From positions 9,453,060-9,517,059 of the forward strand of contig OX359247.1 of assembly GCA_947179485.1 (NCBI GenBank): 64,000 nucleotides of DNA. Reading direction: 5' to 3'. Below the pieces are notes generated by a model. It made no database searches. It worked only from the letters and a program-made list of their open reading frames with translations, and was not told where the DNA came from. Below are positions 1 through 13,400 of the stretch, one piece after another. The position numbers were made by a program, and so were the translations under genes. The stretch is from Allacma fusca. Its lineage: Eukaryota; Arthropoda; Collembola; Symphypleona; Sminthuridae. Positions within the stretch are counted from its first letter, which is position 1. Every line of letters starts with the position of its first letter.

Positions 1-2683
1 CATCCCGTACTGTGTAGTTGGTGTGGAGACTATTTAATATGTAGGTCAAATATAATTGGGTATGTATTTATAAGCTACTCATATTGAGGATATATGTATG
101 TAGATACATATGGGTCCATGCGTGCTGGAAATTTTGAAAAGCACAGGAGTTGGAGTAATGTATACAACTGAAAACTAAGTACAAGCACGCACAAATGAAC
201 TCCTTCCATGTGTAAAAACATAATTATGCAAAATGTAAAGGACTTTTATTCAGGAGAAAGTTAGTCATAATTTCCCTCCCCCCTCAAACTCATTGCAGAG
301 TTTTTTTTGTATGAAACTAGGGGGAAAAATCCAACTTTTAATGAAGAATATTTGTATATTTTGTCATGACACAAAATCAGGGAAAGTTTTTGTATCAATT
401 TTCATGGAAATTAGTACTAACTTTCTCTTGTCATTACTTTTTAATGATTTCCCTTGATAGGGACTCCCCCCTAAAATTCCATTCCTTGCTTTCTCCACCA
501 TCAACCTAATTCTCACTAGAGTCTCCGTCCGTACCTTTACTCTGACATGTTTTTCAGGAATTATTCCCGAATTTTTCAAGCTCCCTTTCCCCATCCCCCA
601 AAAAAATAATCAAGTTGTGTGAATAATCTTCCGAACATCAATTCTCATTTTCCCCGACACTCTCACATTATGGGGGCTTAAAAGCTGGGATTTTCCCCTT
701 TCAAAGAATCCACCTCACTGGGTAAGGACTAGATGTGTCAGGAAGGAAGGAACCAGGTGAAAATAAAAATTTGCATGCGGCCCTACATTTTTCTATGCAC
801 GAAATAACTCCCGGAAAATGGGTCAATTCAGGAGGCCTAGCCCAAAAAATTAAAGTAACTTTGTGCCCATGCTTTCCTATGGACGTACATACATACCTAT
901 AGGTATAAACATATGTACGCTCACAATTACTGAAGAGAGGTCCCATGAAGCTCCCTCACCTGGTATAGCATTCAAGGGGATTAAATATGCTTTGTAGTCA
1001 CACTCTTACTGGAAATTCATGTGGAAGAGTGCTCTGTACCGTAATTCGATCAGGGAATAAAACAGTAATGTTCAAAATATGTAAGGATGAATTTTTAATC
1101 TCAGACCTTGAATCCCGCTCATCAAGAGTCAGGTACATACATGACCCTAACATTTCCCCAAGTCTTAAGTAACAATTTACCAGAGCCAGAAAAAAATCTT
1201 GCGGGGGGAGACTTCATTTCAATTATTCTACTTTCAAATGAGACTTTATGCAGATACAATTGACGTAGCAGCACTTGGGATCCCGTCCTACCCAGCTAAT
1301 TCCCACAGACTCCAAAACTCAGGAGAGATTTTCAGAGAGAGAGCGGACACAGTCTAGAACTAGTTTTAGGAGCCAATTTGTGATTACACAAGAAAGGGCT
1401 AAAATTCAGCCCAGTGGTTTACCGGTTCTAATGTGCTCTGGATAGAAACCTTCAAAAAAAACTGTAAATTCTCCATGTACCATATGTATGGAAGAATATG
1501 GCACAAAACCTCTCTTCCCGCCTATAGACAGCCAGGGAGAAATTCCAGGTAAAGTTGAATATTAAATTACACTATGAGGATCCCTGAAATGAAAACGGAC
1601 GCTAAAAACGAGAAGTGTATTGCTAGAGTAAATGAATATTAATGTTCTTCCAGTGAAAACATTGTTTGCGTTGGCGTTCATGTACATAAGCCATCTCCAA
1701 GGTTTGGCCTGGCGCTGTGAGAAATTCCCTACGATTACAAAGGTGTAGTCAGTTTAAGTTTTTTCCTCCCCATCACAAACCGTATTATTGTATCATGTTC
1801 GTCTGCTCCCTCACAGTAGTTAATGTTTGGACAGTACAGTAGTGGATGCGGAGCCACTACATAACTTTGCGAAACTTGGGTGTAGGTACAATCTGACTGT
1901 ATCTTAACTCTGTATCTTGTAATCGCTAGGAAACAAGGGAGATCTTTTGGAAGTGCCTGCCTATCCTTATATCTAGATACATATATAGAGTACTAAGCAC
2001 TATGTAGATATTTCCCTTGGAAGAAAAGCTGGGAGACCTCACCACATGCTGGGAGGAAAATCCTGGTGCAGTGTGTAATGGGAAGTGATGCGACTCCGCA
2101 TAGATACTATCTGTATAGAGAAACCATTGGATTTATTATCCAGCCCTGTCAGCAGTCATATCAAGGAACTATTTCTTTTTCTTTTTAGCTCTTCCCCACT
2201 CGGAACTTTTCCTCCTTGCCCGTTCTTTATCTCCGACTCTCACCACTACTCACGACGTAATTTGGACGGGAGGTGCGCGCAAGGATACTAATTATGCACT
2301 CAGGACTCTCCCAGGGAAGTTTCGCTCCTTATAAAAGGCTAGGCATGGGCATGTATGTACGTACATGTCCATACATACATACATAATTACATACATGTCG
2401 TTGGTGCAATATCCCTCCTATACTCCTAACTACACACTCACTGCAACGGGGGCTGGATTTAATGATAACCATGCACATAAATTAATGTTGGAGGATACAC
2501 CGTTATTATAGCACTTCACTCACAACCAGACTCTAATACTAACGTGTCATTACTCTGGAGTGGCTTGTATGAGAGTTCTGTACATAGACAATATTGTATT
2601 ACAAAACATGTCATGAATATGAATAAGAATGTAGACAAGCTTTGAAAAAAAAACAGGAGATTGTTTGAACAATACTTTTCACT
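1..2683. other. non-coding stretch, no gene recognised
   Basis: No gene is recognised. A minus-strand ATG frame at 364-594 (76 codons) has a charged, fairly protein-like composition but no motif I know. The stretch 2341-2395 is a cluster of ATGTAC/TACATA palindromic simple repeats. The rest reads as ordinary AT-rich intergenic or intronic DNA. Confidence 0.6.
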
Positions 2684-2739
2684 AGAGAGAGAGAGTGCCT
2701 CTGTGTGTGTGTGTGAGAGAGAGAGAGAGACAGAGAGAC

Positions 2740-2799
<60 letters not shown>
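2684..2799. repeat. compound GA/GT microsatellite
   Basis: A short GA run is followed by about seven TG units, then a long GA tract interrupted by three ACAGAG-type units and ending in more than 20 uninterrupted GA units. Frames crossing it encode Arg-Glu or Leu-Ser polymers in several registers and are not genes. A long purine-only strand of this kind can form triplex DNA. Confidence 0.97.
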
Positions 2800-2800
<1 letters not shown>

Positions 2801-3836
2801 AGGAGGGAGTCCATTCTATCCCTGCTTTTTCTATACGTACTACTTCATTCGGAGGAAATAATCTCCGCTTGTTATTTCTCCAACATTGCTAAATCGTAAT
2901 TACTTGTTGTTGCAAAAACTTTTGCAAATGACCCGAGCTTGTATAAATTCCAGGGCGAGTGGGAAAATAATGGAGAGCTTTCCCAGAGGTAAGGCCCGGC
3001 TTGGCATATGGCAACCGTCTAGAGCGGCTTTATGTGTCAATTAATGTCAGTCATCATTACAACAAAGTATTATTTCGTTTTAATAACTGACTACACAACA
3101 TGTCATAATTACCCTACAAAGGACCTTCCCCAAGCATGTGCATACATACACATATAAAATATGTATGTCCCCCCATGCGGACAATATCCCAGCCATATAG
3201 TAAACCCAACAAGTAATAATTATACATACACTGTACACACATTGAAACTGTAGCCTATGGAAATATAAATGACAAGCCTTGATTGAATCTTATAACGGAG
3301 TCTTGTCCTACTATAGCCGCCACAGAGGAATAATAAATAATGATACACTGTATAAAATAGTGTACTTCCAAGCCTGGGATAAATCCTACGTGGGAAGGTA
3401 TGTATCTACATACTATTTTAACATAAGGAAGAATTAACTCCGTGCATTTCCCTAACTTCGTCAAGTTATTTGAAACTTTGTGGATAAAACTATTTTGTAG
3501 GGGTATAGGAATAAGGAGCAGGGTGAGGAGGAATTATGAGGAAGAATACAAGAAGGAAAGTAACGATCCGGGAGGAAGGCAGATAATGACAGGTAACCTC
3601 ATGGAGCTTATAGAATAATTATAAGTGTACCTATACATAGCCCAAGATACCAAGAACCTATAGTTTAAAGTCAAGGTCTCTCAAAATGGAAGAAAAAGCA
3701 TGTGGAGGAGTTTCAAGGAATGAGAAATTCTCCTTGAGAGCCTTTATCATCTCGTTTTGCCTTCTCTCCAAGAGCGCATCATATGGCACCATCATAAAGC
3801 AATTAGACGTGAGACATTAATGTAATTCAGTGCCAT

Positions 3837-3837
<1 letters not shown>
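2800..3837. other. non-coding stretch, nothing recognised
   Basis: AT-rich sequence with short TACATA-type runs around 3140-3170. No frame of note, no RNA gene and no transposon remnant were seen. Confidence 0.6.

Positions 3838-3876
<39 letters not shown>
3838..3876. repeat. (CT)n microsatellite
   Basis: About 19 uninterrupted CT units, followed by a short degenerate T/C tail. A small frame running through it encodes Leu-Ser repeats and is an artefact of the microsatellite. Confidence 0.97.
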
Positions 3877-3881
<5 letters not shown>

Positions 3882-5079
3882 CTTAACCATCCCTTCCTCC
3901 ATGCACTCCGTGGTGTCTCCCCGACTCCACTCCACCATGATTCATTGTTGGGAGATGCTACCTAAAATTTCGCACACATTATACAGAATTATAAATGAAG
4001 GCCATATTTTCACTTGCTTCTCATTTCTTTCCTCTCATCTCAAGAATATATTATTGGGAAGAACTCCGGGAACTTTAGCACTCCCGTAATTTCCCCTCTA
4101 AGTTTGTTTCAAAACAGGTAAATTGATACATGGCCCTCCTTATAATTTCCAACTTCCGAAACTGTGCCACTCTCAAAACAGAAACTTTGCTTGGCTTTGA
4201 GTCGGAGTCAGAAGGAGTTTGAGAGAGAAACCCTGCCAGAATCCTATTGTCCACAGGACCTTGTAAATAAATTACTCTGCAAATACACAACACATTTTCC
4301 TTCTAATTGCAAGGGAATCTCCACATACTCAATTCCAGGCTTGGAGTAAATTTTGCTCGGAAACATTTCCTAGAATTCTAAGATTTGCCCTTCAATTCTT
4401 CCCTCAATAAGTAACATCTCTCAGACGATTCGCTACTACAGGCAATTACAGATGTACATACCTGCTCCTGCACACTGTGTATGTGCGGCTATGTGCGTGT
4501 GTGTTTCTGTGTATGTAATTATATACATGAAGACTATAGATTCTTGATACATCTCCAGTGCTTATGGGTAATCGGTTTAGTATGCATCATAAGACAGGTA
4601 AAAAAAATATTACAAGCGTAAAAGACTCAAATATTTCCTCCAGGGTAGACTCCATGATGCTAACGTTCTCAATCCATAACGGGATTTTATCAGAGTCAAT
4701 TCCAGAAGCATTCCAACTCTCTCAATGATGGTTAACTGGAAACGGTAACGCTTTTTATGAGCAATTCTTCCAAGAACATGCCAACTGCCCCTTTCCCCTT
4801 CATATCGGGACTATAGACTCGAGTCTACATTTTTCCCCTTCCCAGCCGTAGTCATAAGTCCAATGAACCAAAAGCTCCGGTATGATTGTTTCGTTATTTC
4901 TCTTCTCTTGTTCTCCACCCGTGAATTATATACGCAGTTTAGGGATTTAATACTCAAACAACAGTTTTTATTTCAGTTTCTCGGCCGGGACTACAGGAGT
5001 TTAGGGCGGCCTATGAGATACTTTTACACAACAGAATAGGGAAACGGGGGAAGAAAAGTTACAAGTATTTTTTTTTCCA
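3877..5079. other. non-coding stretch, nothing recognised
   Basis: Mixed-composition sequence with a short GT-rich patch near 4494-4518. No coding or RNA signal was recognised. Confidence 0.6.
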
Positions 5080-5193
5080 CTATTATTATTACTACTACTA
5101 CAACTACTACTACTATTGCCATTATAGGTCCTTTTCTTGTTTTTAATAACGTGTATGGGTCCAGATGCTGTATATTTTTATGAGCTTCTCCGT

Positions 5194-5225
<32 letters not shown>

Positions 5226-5228
5226 GCG
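5080..5228. repeat. trinucleotide and GT microsatellites
   Basis: An ATT/ACT trinucleotide run at about 5080-5116 is followed about 75 bp later by a GT run at 5192-5228 with one TT interruption. Both are simple-sequence repeats, and the DNA between them shows no feature. Confidence 0.93.
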
Positions 5229-8200
5229 TCTATATACTCATTCCTATTCCTGGGATTTAGGCCTTAGCACATTGCATTGGGTCTGAGAAAGAAACCTTAG
5301 AAATAAACGGTTTGGGGAACATTTCTTCAATGCAATGAGCTGTGGACACGGAACCAATAATATCCCAGCCCTGGATAAATATAGAACGTTCATGGGAATG
5401 TGTCCATATTTCTCTCGACTTGGGCTTATACCTGACAGTATTTGAGTAAAAAGATTTTATGCTGTAGAATGAGGTCCGCTTGTAATTTTATGACCGTCAT
5501 GAGCATAAAAATATTTATATGCGTAATCTAATCAAAGCACCTTCATACGATGTCCGATGCATATATTCCCTTATTTTATTACAAACTGTTCCTCCTTCCC
5601 AGCATGGAGTCTCTTTACACCAGCGCCCCAGTTCTATCCCGAGCAATTCTCCAGTAATTTTTCCCAAACTCCAGCGGAATTGTGAGGCTACATCGGAATT
5701 ATACTCCAAGTGGGCATTTATCCGACGATGGATATACAATTATATCTCCTTACATGGGGGATAAACGGCTATGAATCCCAGCATTGATCGTTGTAGTAGG
5801 ACTCACTCCAAAGGAGGGTAACATGACCAGTGTTTTTTATCCCTGAGAATTCCTCCGGTTGCCAATTACTGGGAAATTCCGTAATTAATTCGTGCTAATT
5901 AATCACTTACAGCTACAGTTGCACCATATTTAGACAAATTAGTCCCCTCCATTTTACATGCTATAATCGTACAGTCGTCAGATAAAGCCCACAGTCAGTT
6001 CTAATAAGATTACCACCCAAGACAATGGGAGTCGGAGTAATGACGGAGCAGGGAGCTAACAATAAGTATGTAAATCATTCCTGAATCCCAAATATATATT
6101 GTGTTAACGCTCCAAGTGCTCGTATCAGTTCCAATTAAGTTCAAATTACTCTCCGCAATTATGAGTCCCAGCCAAAGACGCGTGGGCTGGTCGTCCTGAC
6201 GTGCGGATTTATGTAGGAGCATTCCTGTTGGTTCGGTTCTCGGCTCCGATAAAATCTAAAACTGGGATAAAGCAAAGCCAGTTCCAGCTCTGAGGTTACA
6301 ATTTCTCTCGTGTATAGTATAGATAGACTTGTATGGATTTTATGTGGAAGCCTTCCAAGTTTCCTTTTGAGACACAGAGACACACTTACAAGTGGGTAAT
6401 GCTATGGTAAATCCCCTTGTCATAGGAGAACGGATTGTCAAGTAGTAACAAAATTATTTGTAATTTTAAAACAAACATTGTTTGATAGTGTCATGCATTT
6501 AGGGATCATGCTCGTGTCAATTGTGGCTTCATTAAATAGTTGAAACCGATTAGGAAAGATGTAGAGGCACTTGACATTATTAAGGGACCAAGTTTGGAGC
6601 TTGAACGATTTCTTTCGTATAAATTGGGGACGGCCAGATTGAGCTGGAATGTATGACAATAAGGAGTAGAATTCATCCTGACAAAACATTTATATTTTCC
6701 TGGAAATCTGGGAATTTTTACGAAGAGATCCCATCTTTGGAGCAGGGGAGGGTTGGCGAAGGGAAAATTGTTAAATAAATTATTCATACTGCATCGAGCT
6801 GAGGGATGATGGGAAACATGCGTTTTTGACTGTCTCCGAACAAAGTACATTTTACCATCTGAGGAAGAAATGTGACGCATAGAGAGGGATTGTGAGCTGT
6901 ACAGTATTTGGTATTCAAGAATTAACTTCTGGACGGGGGGAAGGCAATTCCATTAAATCTGTGAATGCGAATATTGTAAAAGTAGACAAGTAGCTCGGCT
7001 CACCTGCTCTCAAATTATTTCCCTATTTTGTACAATCACAATGCAATTGAGTAACAAGTAAGAGCCTAGGCGATTATTGTGTAGTAGTAGGGAGTCTCGA
7101 ATGATTGTAATTATTCCCTGCTAAAATTATATTTTTTAAAACTGGCTGCACCTATACTTTATAATTGTGCTCCCTACAACCAAAAAAACATTGTATATTC
7201 AAAATCAAAGGTTATAAAAATTAATAAGTTCCAATCCTCATAAGAACGAAATTGTGACAATGAGAATTAAACGAGGATGCGTTTCAGTCCAAAGGACTCA
7301 TAAATCCATCAATGTTATTCCTTGAAGCTTTGCCAGAGATTGTGGGTGGCAGAGAATTATTCCTGTGAGTTTGGCGGCTTGAATAAAAAAATATTTTGAT
7401 GTTGATGCACCATAATGATGCGTTTCAGGATTAATATAATTACTTGATTTGCGGCTCCTTGTAAAATCATGTGCTGGCTGAAAGGGGGGAAGAGATGAAG
7501 ATTTATGGATGTATGTAAATCTTGTAGCATACAAATTTACAAGTACTATTATGCACATGATATCAGAGCTTAGGCTCCTGCCTCAATTACGTGCACTGAG
7601 CCAGTGCCCAAGCCATATCCGGTGGCTATGTATGAAATGAATTATAAGCTGGAAGTGACTGTAGGATTAATCCTCCTGCTCCCCTGAACATATATCCTAT
7701 ATCTATAGTTACTGTGAGTCTAGTTAATGAAATGGAATGCTTCAAATGCTTTAAATCTCAATGGATATCCTTTGAACATGAAAATTTGTGAGTAGTCAGA
7801 GTTTGGAGGGCAGAGATCTTCCCAGGGCATGCCTTTGAGTGTGCAAACGTTTACATGCACACGTCCATAAATGCATCCTAATGCAAAAATTCCAGTCTGA
7901 GATATTGACGAAATTTCTAATGTAAACATCCCCACAACTTGTATCTGTCCTCCGCCTGAAATTGTTACTCCCTCCATAAGTAAGCGAATTTTTTTACTTG
8001 TTTTATGGCACAATTAAAAAATTTGTGGTAGTTAATTATTGGAATTTAATACAGTCCCCTATTTTGACACCCCTTCCAAAACATTCTAAATTACGGTAGT
8101 TCTCATCCGTTGAAAATCCTTTTTTGCATAAAATCTTAACAACTCAAAAGTGAAGCTTAACTGGAGAATTCCTGTTGGAACAGTATTAAGAATTTTTAGT

Positions 8201-10228
8201 GTTATTTCTGGTTCTTGTAGTATTTCCAGGAATAGCCCCATGACTGACAAAATCAATGGAACACATTTGCATGTCTCAAAATGAAGAGACAGTCAATGCA
8301 AAATTTTGGAGGAGGGAAAGAAAAATGTGCCCATACAATTTGCTTATGATCTTTGATTTGTGACTTCCCCGCTGGGCATTTGTCTTCAGTTGCGACACCA
8401 AATTGTGCATCAGCCCAGATCTGAGGTTACAAAAGGCTCTATTATTTCCCAAGGACAATCCCCCATGATTTTTCTTCCTCGGTTTCTTTGTGAATATGTG
8501 ATGGAGCTCACGTGAGCAATATCCTATTTCCTATTCTGATGTTGTACACGCTAATGTGTCACTTTGGTTTCCAGTCACTTCACCAAGCTACTTCCCAGCT
8601 TTACTTTATCCATGCTTTGATTCCTCCTGATAATGCCATACTTTGGGTTAGCATAAAGCTGGGAAGAAAAAAAAAACGAGAAGGAGCTTGTTGGGCCAAG
8701 GAACCTTTGAGGACTCAAACCCGGCCTCAGATATGGTATACACTTAATAATATTGTTTTGTGAAACGACGGGTAAAAAAAAATCGTATCACAGAACAAAC
8801 GGGGCAGAGCGTAAATCCATGATAAATGGTCCCTGCTTTATACTCTACTTTTCACGTCACAACCAAGTGACATGAACCGGGCCACACATTCCTCACGCAC
8901 AAAATGAACCATGAACCACATTGAAACAATTTCCGTTTTCGCCGGCTCTCCCAAATTTCCAGTCGCATGTGCACGTATCTATGTATATAGGATAAGTCTG
9001 TCTGTATTTTCTCAAGCCCTTCAAGAGTCCGTGTATTTTTGTATGCATGTAGGAAAATCCTGTCAGCTCCGTGTTCAGTACAGGTTTGAGTAAATATCAA
9101 GAATGCAAGGATTGAGGAGTGTCCAATATATAAGTATTTCGCCCTGTGTACTGTAATGTACACTACCCCGGAATTCCTACACGTACTATATTGGCTTCCA
9201 ATCGTATCAGACAACCGCTATCAATTTATAAACTTTTACGAACACCACAATGACGGGAGCCCAACAGAACAAAATAGTATAATCAAGCCTCACATTGTTT
9301 TCCAAAATTCAACCTTTGCTACAATAATAATGGGCCCCGTTAGAATAACATTGTTGGGACCCTTTGCCAATTCTCAACCTTGCCAAGCACTGTATAGAGA
9401 AGCATATCCAGGGGGATTTCAGATCTATAATGGCAAGAGCTCCGGTTATAGAGAGGTAGGAGAGACAAAGCTTTCATTAAAATTCCAAAGTATAGAAAGC
9501 CAGGGAATACTGTAGGCCGGAGCGGAGAGGAAGTGAAGATGTAAAGCATCCTGAAAAAATTCACATTGTGTGTTCCTGTTGCACAACCCCAGTAAAAATA
9601 GTCCAGGAGCAGGAATAGGCATTAGGAGTAGAGTAGTCTCAAAAATTCTATTGGAAACTCCTTGAAAAATGCAAATTCACGTATACAATAACTTCCCCAT
9701 GCAGAACTCCCTTTTATTACTCACACTTTACATGGGATACAAATTAGGGGTCGATTCCTGTGGAATAACCGGATTTACAACGTCTCACGGCTCTCCTTTC
9801 TCCTCCAACTCCACTATTTTTTGTGTGTGTATCTATATTTGTATAAATAAACAAACTAAATAAGGCCCACTTTCGGGCGTACATGCAGAACTGAAGCTTA
9901 CGCATTCATATAGTCGGAGTTAGGATCTCCGGCCAAAGGTTTATAAACTCATCAATTCCTCTCAAATTTAGACAACCAGAGTAAATCTGATGTCAGGGGA
10001 AGTGCTCGGGCTATGTAGACACTTCCAGAGTGTGTACAAAAATATAAAGGACGGAATTTTTGGAAGAGTCATGGAATGGAAAATAGCCATTTGTTCTTTG
10101 GACGGTTCCAGGAAATGCTCCCGTTCCAGCAGAAACCTCAATCTACATGGAAGGAACCACAAGGAAATTCATATTCTTTATAATTGTTCCCAAACCTATT
10201 CTAACATCAAGTTCTGGAGTTGATGCAC
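5229..10228. other. 5-kb non-coding stretch with unassigned open frames
   Basis: No gene is recognised. The longest frames are 6506-6880 on the minus strand (124 codons, ATG), 7720-8013 on the minus strand (97 codons, TTG as first possible start) and 9156-9515 on the plus strand (119 codons, ATG). None contains a recognisable domain, signal peptide or membrane segment, and frames of this size arise by chance in AT-rich DNA. No long repeat was seen. Confidence 0.55.
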
Positions 10229-10404
10229 ACGTGTGTGTGTATGTGTTTGTGTGTGTGTGCGGAAGTTTTGCATCAGGAGAGAGACTCAGTCAGTGCCCAT
10301 TTGATATAACGGGAATAGCACCCGGGATCATGCTTACTAATAATAACCCAAGGTTCGAGGCCCTCTCCTGACAGTACATACACACACACACACACACACA
10401 CACA
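10229..10404. repeat. GT tract and facing CA tract
   Basis: A GT-rich run at about 10229-10259 and a perfect CA run of 12 units at 10381-10404 lie about 120 bp apart. They are complementary on the same strand, so they could pair as a hairpin. The DNA between them is not repetitive. Confidence 0.9.
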
Positions 10405-13400
10405 AGTCCAATGCCTGAGTGAGCAAACATATGCATATGTAATAAGGGAGGATATATAACGGGACTCCAAGGAACCCAAACTATAATTATGAGATGGTGG
10501 AAAAACCTCACGCTTTGTTATGACTGACTGCTCTCTACAGCTTGGTGGATGCGGTGAGGGAAACGACGTGTTTGCTCAGTATGGGTGTAATTTTCATTGA
10601 GGATAAATCCATATATTTATGTAGACACCAGCCTATGATGACGGGGATATTGCTGTAGTGCGGCTATGAGAAAAATAAAAACGCTCTCAAATTAATGAAA
10701 GGCACAAAATATTATCGAGGGGCTGAGAGGGCACATCTAACGGCAAGCATGTAATCGGAATGACATGCTTAACAAGATCTCCGTCAACAGCTCCTTCCTT
10801 ATGTGTGTACATATGTAGATATATATTATGCAGTGCTACAGACTCATCCGACATTTCCAGCAAGGATTTTAAGCCTTAGCTTTTAATATGTAAGGATGGC
10901 TCCACTAGGCCCATTCATGTGCATACATTTATGGAAATGTTCTCCCTCACGGAGCGGAGTCGGTATACGTGATTGTGGAAATAGCATCCGAAGTAATTAC
11001 ATATACATATGTAATTACGAGTGTAACTGTAACGGGAAATTATGAAAGTAAACCAGGGAGTCTGCGCATCCCAATATTATGTATATTTGTGAGTTGATAT
11101 TAGCGTCTGTCTCATTGATATATTTAGATAAACAAATTAGTTTCACAATTTGAGCACGACGTGTCTTACATAGATTTTTCCGGCTCCGCGATCATTTCTT
11201 TAGAACTGAGAGATTAGCTTAATATGCAGAAGTAAATGGACACATTAGCCCTGATGACATTGAACCAAAATATTTTATGGTTTTGGTTTGTGAGAGCAAT
11301 GGAGACGGTTTCCAGGATTTTGATGACACAATACAAGGGAGTAATAAACGGAATAAAGAATGAAGAGCTGAAAGGGGAGCATAATAATCCTCCGAGTCTC
11401 TCCTCAGCTCATATCTTGGAATGTGTACATGGCCACACTATCTCTATATAATTATATTATGGATATACATACAGGCACTCATCCCATGGACTCACAGATT
11501 GTTCCGCCCATTACCATGTTTCGTAATGTCGTACTTTACCTCCACTCCATGTATCGTTATTTATATTAAATACTCGTCGGGCTTCCCGTGAATGAATACT
11601 ACATGACTTGACATACGGAGCTCACAAGCGGTTTGCGTCATCCTCACAAGAGTCACAATGAGTAATACCTGGGAGCTCATGTGCATACATACATATGTCC
11701 GTATGTACTCCCAGGTCACACATGTATCTAAATATGTACGTCCCTATAGTATAAACGGATACCCATCCTCTGGTTAACATTCATAAAATCCTGGGCCCCG
11801 CGTAGTAACTTTTTATAGCTATAAAGGGTTCGGGTTACTCCAGCGTTAACTGGGATGGTTCGGAGGGTATATGAAATGTAAATATTACTCCAAAGTTAAA
11901 AGTTTGAGGAGGACATGTGAGAGGAGAAAGGAGCGGAGCTTTTGCTATCTTGTAGGGATGTTCCCCCCGGGGGCTACCACAAAGGGAATGTGACCCCAAG
12001 GTGAGAAAACTTCCATGACAAATTAATTCCATCATTGACATTTGTATCTCTTACTCTTTGAGCTCATTCCTATTACCACATGAATTCCCGGATTTCTTAT
12101 TCTGGGAGCCTGGCGGGGAGTCTTTGGAAGAAGTTGGATCACTGCTCCTACGCACATTATCTCACTTGTCTTAATCTACGGGGCTGAGGGAAGTCAATAT
12201 GGGGGACCTATCGGAGGGCATGTTCCATCCATGTACTTTCCTGTAACAAGGGAAAATTTGGTGGAAATATGTGAGAACTCAGGTCAGGGAGAAGTATAAG
12301 ATTCCTTCGCCTTTGCTATGGATTTGTAGGGACTCCTGGAACCATTCTGAGGGTCTGAGTGCCCGAACGAACCTATTCTTTAAAAGTCACTTTCCCTTCA
12401 TGAGGCTCGGGCTCGCGCTGTGATCATTCCATTAGGGAATAACATGGAGTTGGGGTACTGTCGTGTCTCAGGGAATTCCATTTCATTCAAGGCTTTAATT
12501 TGAAATTTTTACTTCCCATTCTTCCCTGAGTTATGACTCCCACCACCACGATACCCGATATCTTTCTATTAGTTTAATCGCAACTTGTGATCACAATTGC
12601 ATTCATATCACCTTCAGCTGCTCTCAGCCCACACTCGGCTTCAATTGAAGTTGAGCATAAAAGTGGCGGGAATTTCTGTCGCTCCGAGACTGCACCTAGA
12701 ATCCATTATGATTTTAAAATCCTCCTAGAGTTTTGTGTGCTTCTATGTTTATCTAGATATATATATATTTGGAGGGAAATTCCCCCACACACACACAGCT
12801 GGGGATATGGGTTGAATGAGGACATTTAGAACCCAAATTACGACAATCCCATATCCCACAGCAGTTCCAGTTGAGGGTGGAAAAGTTAATTCAAAAAGGT
12901 GAGTTTCATGGATCCTATTTATTGCATACGTGTGCAGTGTGTGCACCATTGTGCGTCTCCCAATGTCTCTGACGGAGCACAAAAGGAAGAGAAAAGAGTC
13001 AAAGAAAACTGAGTACAACAATAATATTGTGTGTAGAAATAAAAGAGGGGGGGATATGGAGAGAAAGAGTAGGGAAAAAATAGAGATGGAGAGACTGGGA
13101 TGATACATAGGGAAGAGGGCCGAAAGGTGCTCTCGGCTCAAGTCGTCCGCTACAGTAATAATACGATCTATCCATTATATTCTCTCCTTGCCGCTTCTTC
13201 ATGGCGGTGTGTCAGCTGAATGGCCGCATAAAACATGAAGAGAAATAGTGCCAGCTTTAGACTGCCTCCTTGACTAGCCCTTAACATAAATAATCTGTGG
13301 ATGCAATGCAACCCAATGCATTCACAACTATCTTCGTGGATAACGAAAAAAAAAACACTTTGAGATTGTTAATAAATTACTGCCGCCTCCCATCCCTATG

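Noticed and set aside
2611-2892. Overlapping frames encoding Arg-Glu and Leu-Ser repeats
   Set aside because: They are translations of the GA microsatellite and are open in several registers on both strands, so there is no coding evidence.
12468-12532. CTCAGGGAA/TTCCCTGAG inverted repeat
   Set aside because: Only 9 bp pair well over a long AT-rich loop; likely background.
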